Positions 23,146-30,513 of a DNA stretch of 35,289 bases are shown one piece after another. The notes beneath the pieces were generated by a model. The model did not search any database and was not told the DNA's origin. It saw only the letters and a program-made list of their open reading frames with translations. A program made the translations under genes and the position numbers. Each line of letters starts with the position of its first letter. The first letter of the stretch is position 1. This DNA comes from Actinocrinis puniceicyclus (GTDB lineage Bacteria; Actinomycetota; Actinomycetes; Streptomycetales; Catenulisporaceae): positions 1 through 35,289 of the forward strand of contig NZ_JAGSXH010000065.1 in assembly GCF_018283645.1 (NCBI RefSeq). Reading direction: 5' to 3'.

Positions 23146-23871
23146 TCACCCCCCGCCCGAGGCGGCCAGGATCGGATGGCGGATGGCAGACCCATGGACT
23201 GCTGCCCGAGCGGGCAGGAGACCGGACACTGTGATCGCGTCCGCGCACGCCCGGCAAACGGTGATCGGCACCCCACACGGACCGGTGAACAGCGCGCCGG
23301 TACCGGGCTCGACCAGGCCGCGGCAGTACGGCGCGGCAGTCTGATGGCCCCAGCACAGGCAACGGCAAACTCGCTCGCGATCCGCTGCCGCCAGGGGAAT
23401 CCACACGGTTACCGTGTGGCCCGCGGGGTGAACGATCGAGTCGATGCGCGCGCCGTAGCCGCTGACGACCACCAGACCCCTGAACTCCTCGGCCTCTTCG
23501 AAGTCCTCAGGCTCCGGAATCGCGAGCCGCCCGCAACCCTGATCCTGCACGGTGACGGTGACCCGGTCCGGGCCGCACGCGTCGGACTCAAGTTGGAAGG
23601 ACACGCACACCATCGCGTCCGCAGTCCGCGGACCGTGCTTGACGGCGTTGCCTACCAGCTCACGCACGCTCATCCGCACGGCATACGCCAACTCCTCGTC
23701 TCCAAGTCCCCAGGTAGCGAGAACATCGCTGGAGAGTTGGCCAAGACTGTGGGCGATCCTGTCGGTCGCGGGTAAGCACAGATGGCTGATCCGGAAGGTC
23801 GGATCAACGGCGGCGAGACGCCGCGGCCCGGTGGCCCGGTCAAGGCCGGATTCGCATGGCGATGGATTCAC
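23146..23871 (-). CDS. Anti-sigma-type (RsbW-like) GHKL ATPase with a Cys-rich tail
   Basis: This 241-residue protein has a GHKL ATPase core at 25-150, with N box VRELVGNAVKHGP, G1 box QDQGCGRLAI and GLVVVSGYGARI. This is the RsbW/SpoIIAB-like fold common in Streptomyces. The C-terminal 85 residues hold eight Cys in pairs (CRCLC, CRGL, GPCG, CRACADA), a possible metal-binding tail not found in normal anti-sigma factors. It overlaps the small upstream gene (ATGA). No anti-anti-sigma or sigma factor gene is beside it, so the partner is unknown. It may work with the conservon. Confidence 0.75.
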   Translation of the reverse strand: MNPSPCESGLDRATGPRRLAAVDPTFRISHLCLPATDRIAHSLGQLSSDVLATWGLGDEELAYAVRMSVRELVGNAVKHGPRTADAMVCVSFQLESDACGPDRVTVTVQDQGCGRLAIPEPEDFEEAEEFRGLVVVSGYGARIDSIVHPAGHTVTVWIPLAAADRERVCRCLCWGHQTAAPYCRGLVEPGTGALFTGPCGVPITVCRACADAITVSGLLPARAAVHGSAIRHPILAASGGG

Positions 23872-24158
23872 TGTGAGCCATCCTTGATTCCGCCGGCGAT
23901 GATGAGTGCGAGCCTGGCCGCGACCTGTGGCGTAACGCGGCCAAGCAGCACCATCGATTGACCGTCAAACCGAACTGTGGACAAGCCAGGCAGGTCACGG
24001 GCCGGTGCGAAGCCAGCGCCCGCAAGCGCCTGCGTCAGGGCATAGAGCGCCCTCGCTGCCTGGCTGCCCTCCCCGCCGCTCACGCCGCCTCCGGCGCGAC
24101 TGAGCGCCAACCACTGAGCAACCTCTCGACGGAGCATCTGCGAGTCAGCACGTTGCAT
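23868..24158 (-). CDS. Small uncharacterised protein, first gene of the large operon
   Basis: The 96 residues start at an ATG preceded by AGGTGGAGGG. The sequence (MLRREVAQWLALSRAGGG, ARALYALTQALAGAGFAPAR, DGQSMVLLGRVTPQVAARLA) is helical, without signal peptide or membrane segment. I do not recognise a family. Its stop overlaps the start of the anti-sigma-type ATPase gene by four bases, so it is probably its partner. Small proteins of this kind are often found next to such ATPases in actinomycetes. Confidence 0.65.
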   Translation of the reverse strand: MQRADSQMLRREVAQWLALSRAGGGVSGGEGSQAARALYALTQALAGAGFAPARDLPGLSTVRFDGQSMVLLGRVTPQVAARLALIIAGGIKDGSQ

Positions 24159-24319
24159 CCCTCCACCTGAAGACCCCTGCCGTGGCGAGTGAGGCGAATG
24201 AAGAATTCGGACACGTTGAGCAAACCGCGGATCACTCGGTGTGGGTACGCTGTCAAGCACTGCGATGTGGTGAAAGCGGTGAAAGATCGCAACGGAGCCG
24301 AAGGAGCGCTACCAGAGCC
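24159..24319. promoter_or_regulatory. Divergent promoter region of the large operon and the NsdA-like regulator
   Basis: The 161-base gap separates the leftward 16-gene run from the rightward regulator gene. On the minus strand a consensus -35 box TTGACA is seen (TGTCAA at 24251-24256 on the plus strand), but the matching -10 is weak. On the plus strand two tandem 9-base units, GGTGAAAGC and GGTGAAAGA, lie at 24269-24286, just upstream of the regulator's ribosome site (AAGGAG at 24301-24306). They may be an operator. Confidence 0.4.
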
Positions 24320-25711
24320 ATGACAGAGGCACGTCAGCCCAACCGGAAGCTCGCCGCGGTCATCGCGGAAGCCGGGCTGTCTCACGCCAGCGTCGCGTCC
24401 GCGTTCGTGCAGGTTGCCCTGGAGAACGGAGCGCACGACTACTCCTCGATCGGCCGCTCCCACGTCACGCACTGGGTCGGGGGAACGCAGCCCTCCGGGG
24501 CCGCCCCGGGCTTCTTGTGCGAGGCGCTCTCGCGCCGCCTGGGACGAACGGTCACACCAGGGGACATCGGGCTGCGCACACCGGACGGTCCGCCCGTGAT
24601 CGACGTCGACTGGGACAGCGATACGCTGGCCGCGCTGACCGACTTCGCGAATCACGAGGTGGATGTGGACCGCCGCAAGGCGCTGGGAGCTGCCGCCTAC
24701 TCGGTGGCGGCGCTCGCGCTGCCAAGCAGCTCCTGGTGGGCACGGATGGCCCAGCGCAGTTCCGCCCGGCCGGGTACGGGCACCGTCTCTGTCGGCGAAG
24801 GCGACGTCGAAGCCGTCCGCGAGATGGTCTCCGCCTTCTCCCGGTCCGACCAACGCCGAGGCGGGGGCCACGCCCGCTCCACCGTCGTGCACTACCTGAC
24901 CTCGGACGTCGCCAGGCTTCTGCGCGGCCGCTACACGCACGAGCCGGTACGCCGCGCGATGTTCTCCGCTGCAGGCGAACTCGCCTACCTGGCGGGTTGG
25001 ATGGCATTTGACAACGGGCAGCACGCTCACGCGCAGGCCGGATTCCGCCTCGCCGTGCGGTTGGCAGCCGAAGCCGACGATCAGCCCCTCGCTGGACACA
25101 TCCTGCGCGCGATGGCGCATCAGGCTATTGACCTCGGTCATGTACGCCCAGGAGTGGAGCTCGCTGCCGCGTCCATAGACGGCGCCCGCTACACACTGGC
25201 CAGTCCTCGCGAACGTGCGCTGTTGGGAGTCGTCCATGCGCGCGCATTGGGCGCGTCCGGCGATACGCGAGCAGCGGCAGCCGCGCTGTTGAGGGCAGAG
25301 TACGATCTCGCCGACGCGCGTGCCGGAGACGAAGAGCCCAGCCGGGTCTTCTTCTTCGGCGAAGCCAGCCTCGCGCATGAGACCGCATGTACTCTGCGCG
25401 ACACCGGTGATCTTGCCGGAGCGCAACGGGAGTTTCGCCGCAGCGTCCGCACGCGCAGGGCAGACACCTTCACACGGACCCACGCCGTGACTCTGGGCTA
25501 CCTTGGCGCCGTACAGGCACGCCAGGGCAGTATCGAAGAAGCCTGCGCCACCTGGTCCAGGGCACTGGACGCCATGGACGGCATCCACTCGGCGCGAACC
25601 CGCGCCGTTGTCGCCGACATGCGCTCGGCCGTTTCGCCACTGCGAGGACGCGGCATACCAGCCGTGGCCTCGTTGGACGCTCGCGCCGCGACCTACCTGG
25701 CCGCTACGTGA
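24320..25711 (+). CDS. NsdA-like TPR transcriptional regulator
   Basis: This 463-residue protein has an N-terminal atypical HTH region (LAAVIAEAGLSHASVASAFV then SHVTHWVGGTQPSGAAPGF and RRLGRTVTPGDIGL) and a long C-terminal TPR array (AGELAYLAGWMAFDNGQHAHA, LGHVRPGVELA, TCTLRDTGDLAGAQREFRRS). This architecture is shared with Streptomyces NsdA-type regulators, which repress differentiation and antibiotic production. The ATG at 24320 fits the domain start; a longer frame to 24182 has no coding character. It is divergent from the deazaguanine/conservon operon, so control of that operon is the natural inference. RRKALGAAAYSVAALALP is a conserved hydrophobic block of the family. Confidence 0.75.
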   Translation: MTEARQPNRKLAAVIAEAGLSHASVASAFVQVALENGAHDYSSIGRSHVTHWVGGTQPSGAAPGFLCEALSRRLGRTVTPGDIGLRTPDGPPVIDVDWDSDTLAALTDFANHEVDVDRRKALGAAAYSVAALALPSSSWWARMAQRSSARPGTGTVSVGEGDVEAVREMVSAFSRSDQRRGGGHARSTVVHYLTSDVARLLRGRYTHEPVRRAMFSAAGELAYLAGWMAFDNGQHAHAQAGFRLAVRLAAEADDQPLAGHILRAMAHQAIDLGHVRPGVELAAASIDGARYTLASPRERALLGVVHARALGASGDTRAAAAALLRAEYDLADARAGDEEPSRVFFFGEASLAHETACTLRDTGDLAGAQREFRRSVRTRRADTFTRTHAVTLGYLGAVQARQGSIEEACATWSRALDAMDGIHSARTRAVVADMRSAVSPLRGRGIPAVASLDARAATYLAAT

Positions 25712-25774
25712 ACCCCACCACCGACAACAACCGACTGCGCTGCCGACGCGCCGCCGAATGAGACGGGAGCCGCA

Positions 25775-26263
25775 ATGCCCGCTGAGACGTTCGAACTTGA
25801 AACCATCGCCCACGTTGTAGGCGGGCGCATTGAGCCCACCGACGACTACTGGGGCGGCACACGCTCCATCATCCGGATCGACAATCCACGATTCACACCA
25901 GAGGCCACAGTCGGACTCGACGACTTCAGCCACCTTGAGGTCGTCTTCCGGTTCCACCTGACAGACCCGACGGACTTGAACCTCGGCGCGCGCCGGCCGC
26001 GCGACAATCCGGACTGGCCGCCCGTCGGCACCTTCGGTCACCGCAACATGCGACGCATCAACTGGCTTGGAGTTTCCCGCTGCCGTCTGATCAAGGTCGA
26101 TGGACTGGACCTCCACGTGGAAGAACTCGATGCCGTAGATGGCACACCGGTGCTGGACATCAAGCCCTGGTTCACTGAGTTCGGCCCCCACGGCGAGGTG
26201 CGCCAAGCAGCATGGAGCACCGAAATGCTCGGCAACTACTTCGCGAACCCAAGGCAGGATTAG
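25775..26263 (+). CDS. TrmO-like SAM-dependent methyltransferase (UPF0066 domain)
   Basis: The 162 residues match the TrmO/UPF0066 beta-barrel domain: VGGRIEPTDDYWGGTRSIIR, PEATVGLDDFSHLEVVF, RDNPDWPPVGTFGHRNMRR and GVSRCRLIKVDGLDLHVEEL then DGTPVLDIKPW. Family members bind SAM and methylate N6-threonylcarbamoyl-adenosine-37 of tRNA, but many short actinobacterial copies are of unknown substrate. The protein is about 70 residues shorter than E. coli TrmO, lacking its C-terminal domain. The start at 25775 has GACGGGAGCC ahead. It follows the NsdA-like gene by 63 bases. Confidence 0.85.
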   Translation: MPAETFELETIAHVVGGRIEPTDDYWGGTRSIIRIDNPRFTPEATVGLDDFSHLEVVFRFHLTDPTDLNLGARRPRDNPDWPPVGTFGHRNMRRINWLGVSRCRLIKVDGLDLHVEELDAVDGTPVLDIKPWFTEFGPHGEVRQAAWSTEMLGNYFANPRQD

Positions 26264-26299
26264 CTGACTGCTCACGCCTACCTCACGGACTGCCCGCAA

Positions 26300-26593
26300 T
26301 AAGACGGCAGCCCCGTAGACCACTTTGCATTCGAGAAAATCGAACGGACTCCGCTCGCCGAACTGCCCGTCGTGATCAGCCGCAGCGAGGTTCGGCCCGC
26401 CAATACCGTTGCCGCTCTCCTCGTTCCAGTCGCGAGCCGACCGAACGAGTACCGCGAACGCCTCGACTGTGTCGCCGAGCGAATCTCGCATCATAGATTC
26501 GGTGGGAATGCGCACGGGACGAAGGATCAAGGCACGTTCGGCAGGAAGCTGGGATCCCAACTGATCGTCAAGCAGTCGGACAGATCGATCTGA
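26300..26593 (+). pseudogene. Coding-like remnant downstream of the TrmO-like gene
   Basis: After the TrmO stop the same frame reads LTAHAYLTDCPQ, then TAA, then stays open to 26593: GSPVDHFAFEKIERTPLAEL, VVISRSEVRPANTVAALLVP and onward to QLIVKQSDRSI. Codon positions look protein-like, but no start with a ribosome site precedes the open part; only a GTG at 26372 is available. I do not recognise the family. It is best seen as the 3' part of a decayed gene. Confidence 0.35.
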
Positions 26594-26630
26594 CCTGCCG
26601 ACTCCCGAGAAAAACGGACAGCACTGCATC

Positions 26631-26924
26631 TCAACCAGCCCATTGGGCCGCGATCTCGCGGCATGCGAGCTGCTGAACAATGTCTCGTACGGCCGAGTCT
26701 GCCGCGTCCTCGCCCGGAGTTTCCTCGACCTCGATATGGCTCACCAAGGGCGCCAAGGACCTGTTGATTACATCAACGGGCAGGCCACATTCCCTGGCGT
26801 GCATTACCGCTCCGTTCAGTCCGGCCGCGATCTTCGCCGCGCGATCGACAGCGGCCAGGACGTCACGCACCGCTGTGGCCAGTGCCTGCGTAGCCATCGA
26901 ATGCTGGATATCAACAGTCTTCAC
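26631..26924 (-). CDS. Small uncharacterised protein divergent from an XRE regulator
   Basis: The 97 residues start at a GTG with GAGAGGAG seven bases ahead, a convincing ribosome site. The sequence is helical (ATQALATAVRDVLAAVDRAA, HARECGLPVDVINRSLAPLV) and ends with an acidic segment and a Trp. No signal peptide or membrane helix is seen and I do not recognise a family. It is transcribed away from the XRE-TPR regulator at 27031, with the promoter and palindrome between them, so that regulator may control it. Confidence 0.6.
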   Translation of the reverse strand: MKTVDIQHSMATQALATAVRDVLAAVDRAAKIAAGLNGAVMHARECGLPVDVINRSLAPLVSHIEVEETPGEDAADSAVRDIVQQLACREIAAQWAG

Positions 26925-26953
26925 GGTCGCGCTCCTCTCGCCTGCGGGTCCGG

Positions 26954-26982
26954 CTGACGAGCCCGTACTGGCACGCTATAGT
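26954..26982 (+). promoter_or_regulatory. Promoter of the XRE-TPR regulator gene
   Basis: CTGACG at 26954-26959 and TATAGT at 26977-26982 are 17 bases apart, a good match to a vegetative (HrdB-type) -35/-10 pair. Transcription would start near 26989, about 40 bases before the ATG at 27031. Confidence 0.6.
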
Positions 26983-27000
26983 CACGTCACGCTGCGTATG

Positions 27001-27015
27001 GATACGATTCGTATC
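27001..27015. promoter_or_regulatory. Palindromic operator-like site GATACGATTCGTATC
   Basis: A perfect 7+1+7 palindrome lies between the predicted transcription start and the ATG of the XRE-family gene. Its place in the 5' leader suggests autorepression by the protein encoded just downstream. Confidence 0.55.
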
Positions 27016-27030
27016 GGTGAGAGGATGCAG

Positions 27031-28221
27031 ATGGACCGCGCAATCCACGAGCGCATCCGGATGTGGCGCGTCTATCGCGGGTTGACCCAAGCTCAAGTCG
27101 CCGCCGCATTTCGCCCCTCACGCTCAGAGGTGTGGGTAAGGAAGCTGGAGGCCGGCGAGCGGCAGGCCGACCCGCGCATAAGCGTGCTTGAGGAACTCGC
27201 CAGAATTCTCGACGTATCACTAGCCCGATTGCTCTCCGACGATGCGCCCACAGGTGTCCAGCCAGCTGAGTCTGAAGACGATCCAGCGCTCCTTCGTGCG
27301 GTACTCCTAGCGCCACATCGACCTACGGCCACAGTGGCTGAGCCGACGCACATCCTGCGCCAGGCAGCGTGGGGGTTCGACGCATTCCAGTCAGGCCACT
27401 ACATCACCCTGCTGCGTGCGATGCCGGGCTTGGTCAAATCCGCCCGTGCGCTTCCGCATACCCCGGAGGGCGATCGAGCTGCCTATCGCGTTCATCACCT
27501 GGCCGCCACCGTGCTGATGAAGTACGGCGGAGGCGCGGCAGCCTGGCACGCTGCCGACCGTGCCATCGACTTCGCGCGCGCCTCAGGCGATCCCATCGCT
27601 GTGGCGCTCGCCGGGCAGATCACCGCCTACACGCTGATGTCGATCGGCGAGCCGGCGACCGGACTTGAAACCGTCGAACTCTTGATAGAAGAGCTGGCTA
27701 GACCGCTGTCCGCCCTCGACGGCGATGGCTATACGGCGTTGGGCATGCTCTGGCTCAAAGGAGCCGTCGCCGCAGCCGAGATCGGTGATGCCAGAACAGC
27801 TCAGGCAATGCTCGCCCACGCCGCGACGGCGGCGGAACATGTCCCCCTCGGCGCGAATCGTTGGCGCACCGGATACGACGCGCTCAACGTCCGTCTGCAC
27901 ATCGCGTCGATCGAGCATCAACTCGGCCGCTATGGCGACGCTGCACGAACAGCAGAGTCGATCCCCAGTGCTGTTCTCGCATCGCTTCCGCGCGAGCGGC
28001 GTGCCCATCACAGGATCGAGTACGCCCAAGCCCTCGTAGCGCTCAACAGGACCAACGACGCCCTCTCCGCACTGCTCGCCGCTGAAGCGGACAGCCCACA
28101 GGAAGTGCACACCCGTCCCACGGCCCTTGCACTGATCACCAAGCTGCTTGCGCAGCACGTCGGACAGCCGCCGTCGAAACTCAGCGATCTGGCAGCGCGC
28201 AGCGGACTCGCCCGGCCCTGA
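27031..28221 (+). CDS. XRE-family helix-turn-helix regulator with C-terminal TPR-like region
   Basis: The 396-residue protein starts at an ATG with GAGAGG ahead. Residues 8-62 form a classical HTH_3 domain (RMWRVYRGLTQAQVAAAFRP, SEVWVRKLEAGERQADPRIS, LEELARILDVSL). Residues 105-390 are helical and TPR-like (AAWHAADRAIDFARASGDPI, QITAYTLMSIGEPATGLETV, LGRYGDAARTAESIPS), the usual ligand- or partner-sensing part of this Streptomyces regulator type. A palindrome in its own leader suggests autoregulation. The gene for a flavoprotein follows 13 bases after its stop, a frequent pairing in actinomycetes in my recollection. Confidence 0.82.
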   Translation: MDRAIHERIRMWRVYRGLTQAQVAAAFRPSRSEVWVRKLEAGERQADPRISVLEELARILDVSLARLLSDDAPTGVQPAESEDDPALLRAVLLAPHRPTATVAEPTHILRQAAWGFDAFQSGHYITLLRAMPGLVKSARALPHTPEGDRAAYRVHHLAATVLMKYGGGAAAWHAADRAIDFARASGDPIAVALAGQITAYTLMSIGEPATGLETVELLIEELARPLSALDGDGYTALGMLWLKGAVAAAEIGDARTAQAMLAHAATAAEHVPLGANRWRTGYDALNVRLHIASIEHQLGRYGDAARTAESIPSAVLASLPRERRAHHRIEYAQALVALNRTNDALSALLAAEADSPQEVHTRPTALALITKLLAQHVGQPPSKLSDLAARSGLARP

Positions 28222-28234
28222 TACGGTGCGCCAC

Positions 28235-28816
28235 GTGGACGCGATCTCCGAAACTCTCGGCGCCCCGCGCGTCGAAACCAACCCGGTACTCTATCTGGTC
28301 GGCTGCGCAGCGCCTCCAGTGCTGCACGTCCGCACCGCGATCGAACTCGCGCAATCCCACGGTTACGACACTTGCCTGGTGCTCACGCCGACAGCCGACC
28401 GGTGGCTTGCAGAGCAACGCACCGAGCTCGAATCGCTCACCGGCCATCCGGTGCGATCGGCCTACAAACTGCCTGCCGAGCCTGACGTCCTGCCCGCTGC
28501 CGACCGATTCATCGTTGCACCCGGGACGTTCAACACCATCAACAAGTGGGCGGCCGGGATCTCAGACACGCTCGCTCTTGGCCTGCTAACGGAGGCCGCC
28601 GGACGCGGAACCCAGCCGATCACCGTCCTGCCGTACCTCAACGCCTGGCAAGCCGGCCACAGTGCCTTTCAAACCAGCGTCGACCGCCTCCGCGCGATGG
28701 GAATCGATGTTTTGCTCGGCGAGCAGTATTTCGTCCCGCACGTACCCAAGTCCGGCCTGAACAGGCCGAGTTCCTATCCGTGGCACCTGGCCTTCGACGC
28801 AGCCCATCAGCTGTAG
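28235..28816 (+). CDS. Flavoprotein (PPC decarboxylase/EpiD-type HFCD family)
   Basis: The 193 residues form the FMN-binding HFCD fold. VLYLVGCAAPPVLHVRTAIELA is the FMN-binding start, RFIVAPGTFNTINKWAAGIS then DTLALGLL corresponds to the PASANT block, with the Asn of NT and the I-x-D-x-L tail conserved. Enzymes such as CoaC and EpiD decarboxylate Cys-containing substrates through a His in the fold. The end of the protein (GEQYFVPHVPKSGLNRPSSY) is of the short actinobacterial subtype whose substrate is unknown. The start is a GTG at 28235; a GTG at 28226 is possible. It is co-transcribed with the XRE regulator. Confidence 0.8.
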   Translation: MDAISETLGAPRVETNPVLYLVGCAAPPVLHVRTAIELAQSHGYDTCLVLTPTADRWLAEQRTELESLTGHPVRSAYKLPAEPDVLPAADRFIVAPGTFNTINKWAAGISDTLALGLLTEAAGRGTQPITVLPYLNAWQAGHSAFQTSVDRLRAMGIDVLLGEQYFVPHVPKSGLNRPSSYPWHLAFDAAHQL

Positions 28817-29089
28817 ATCCAACAACTGGCCCATCCGAGCATCCATTGGAGTCCAGACTCCCAAGGAAATCGGGCGCATCAGTTGCCGCGGAACGGGCGG
28901 AGAGCTCGCACGATCAGCACGCCATGCGTACCCGAACCTGAAGGGCAACGGATCGGGGCGTTGTTACCGCTTGCATGCAGCGGTTTACCCGAAGCACACA
29001 TTGTCACACCTTGAGGAAAATTCAAATGAATAGGCACCCGAGAATGAGATGCGACCGGCGACCCGCCCATTTCGCAGTCCGATCCGGAG

Positions 29090-30073
29090 TCATTCGTCGT
29101 CCAGATCATCGAGGTCATCTCGGCCGTCTGAGCCAAACTGGCGCTCGTGAAGCTTAAAAATCTGATCTGGAGTGAGATGGGTGCTTGGCAAAAGGTCTGG
29201 ATGTTCACGACGCAGGAATTCCATCATCTCGCCAAAGATGAATTGAGCTTCCGGGCGACTGAGGCTAACCAAGGCGCTCGCCATATATGTACCGGCCAGC
29301 ATAATATCGGCTGGACCGTTTGGTTCTAGCGATTCGGCAAACACTAGCTTCGCGAGTACTACCTTAAAAATTCCGTGCCGGGTAGAAGCAGTTGTTGCAT
29401 CCGGCATCGTGCTCCATGAAAAATCGTCATCGAGGCTTCTCTTGGGCGCATATTTCGCGATGACATGCGGTATCACTGGATCAGTGAGACTTAGAAACGC
29501 GTCATGCAGGGTTTCGTACGCCAATTGAAGTTTCTGATAGACAGCGCTCGGCTCACCCTTCCTGCCGTGAATTGCGATAGCCTGGTCAAATCGTCTTTGC
29601 GCGAGCAGAAGCTGATATACACCGTGCCGGTAAAAGCTCTCGCCAGGTTCACTGGTATCGATATCTCGATTCCAGAGATGCGTAAGGGACGCCCATGCGT
29701 CAAACTCTCTGGCTATCTCCAGTTTGCGTTCGGGTGCCAGCTTATTGCGGTCGAGGATGTTGCTGACACCTGGAGCTCCGATGCCCAGAGCACCGCCTAT
29801 CTCCCTGAGCAGGATTCCTTCGGAATACGCTTCGATTACGAGCTCGTGCTTTACTCTTCGAGCAGCGTCCTCGACATCTCGCGCTGTGCGTATCATTTTC
29901 AGGATTTCGGCACTTTCGGACTCACTTGGATCGATACCAACTACATCCGCGAAATAGTTGGCGTTTCGCCGCTTAACCGCCAATCGGGCTTCGAAGCGGT
30001 CCAGGTCGGCGGTGTAAATCCAATCGGGAAGGATGCAGGGGATCCCTTCCCAGGACTCGTGGTCAGCGTTCAT
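29090..30073 (-). CDS. Uncharacterised HTH-containing protein of lower GC content
   Basis: The 327 residues include a helix-turn-helix-like stretch near 85-112 (LVIEAYSEGILLREIGGALG then IGAPGVSNILDRN), followed by a helical region without a known match (FYRHGVYQLLLAQRRFDQAI, LAYETLHDAFLSLTDPV, MLAGTYMASALVSLSRPEAQ). The end is strongly acidic (DGRDDLDDLDDE). GC content and codon use are clearly lower than in the neighbours, which suggests recent acquisition. An array of CTTCAC-type half-sites lies 47-85 bases upstream of its ATG, so it probably controls itself. No membrane segment or signal peptide is seen. Confidence 0.7.
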   Translation of the reverse strand: MNADHESWEGIPCILPDWIYTADLDRFEARLAVKRRNANYFADVVGIDPSESESAEILKMIRTARDVEDAARRVKHELVIEAYSEGILLREIGGALGIGAPGVSNILDRNKLAPERKLEIAREFDAWASLTHLWNRDIDTSEPGESFYRHGVYQLLLAQRRFDQAIAIHGRKGEPSAVYQKLQLAYETLHDAFLSLTDPVIPHVIAKYAPKRSLDDDFSWSTMPDATTASTRHGIFKVVLAKLVFAESLEPNGPADIMLAGTYMASALVSLSRPEAQFIFGEMMEFLRREHPDLLPSTHLTPDQIFKLHERQFGSDGRDDLDDLDDE

Positions 30074-30119
30074 GCCGCCACCCTAACCCCCTCTGCCCAG
30101 TTCGCGGCCAGCAGGCGGT

Positions 30120-30158
30120 TTCACGGGCCGTGAAGCAGTGACTTCACAACACGTGAAG
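30120..30158. promoter_or_regulatory. Operator-like array upstream of the lower-GC HTH gene
   Basis: TTCACGGGCCGTGAA at 30120-30134 is a perfect 7+1+7 palindrome. It is followed by CTTCAC at 30142-30147 and GTGAAG at 30153-30158, so four half-sites alternate in orientation over 39 bases. They lie just upstream of the start at 30073. Confidence 0.5.
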
Positions 30159-30301
30159 CACTCCATTTGCCCTCCGAGCTGGCTGCACGTCAGGCTTTGC
30201 GGGCAGTGAGGGAGGCTCCGATTGGCGTCATGCAACTATCGTCCCTCCCCTTAAATATACGGATGTTAACCTATGGCAACTACACTGGGAATAGGCATAG
30301 G

Positions 30302-30472
30302 ATGATCCTTGTCATAGCTATACTGGCGCCGCCGGTCGTCACGCTGAGTTTCGCGCTTTTGTTTCACAAAACGATAGCTAACGCGCTGAAGTCTGCTGTT
30401 GAGGCAGAGATCGGACCGCTCGGCTTGAAATGGCACCAACCGGCCCATGAAGATCAAGGTGCTGATCGGTGA
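30302..30472 (+). CDS. Possible small membrane protein
   Basis: A 56-codon frame from an ATG at 30302 encodes one hydrophobic segment (MILVIAILAPPVVTLSFALL) followed by a charged tail ending HEDQGADR. No good ribosome site is seen (only AGG close by) and the region is AT-rich and next to an IS remnant. It may be spurious. Confidence 0.3.
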   Translation: MILVIAILAPPVVTLSFALLFHKTIANALKSAVEAEIGPLGLKWHQPAHEDQGADR

Positions 30473-30513
30473 ATGAATGCGGTCGTCGACGTCATGCTCC
30501 AGGTGGGGACTAA

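Noticed and set aside
24080-26680. 866-codon open frame on the minus strand across the NsdA-like and TrmO-like genes
   Set aside because: It lies antisense to two genes with clear family motifs, and its translation is rich in Arg, Gly and Val without any recognisable domain. It is a high-GC shadow frame.
28966-28984. Short inverted repeat around TTGCATGCA between convergent genes as a terminator
   Set aside because: The stem is only five base pairs with an offset centre and no T-run; it may be chance.
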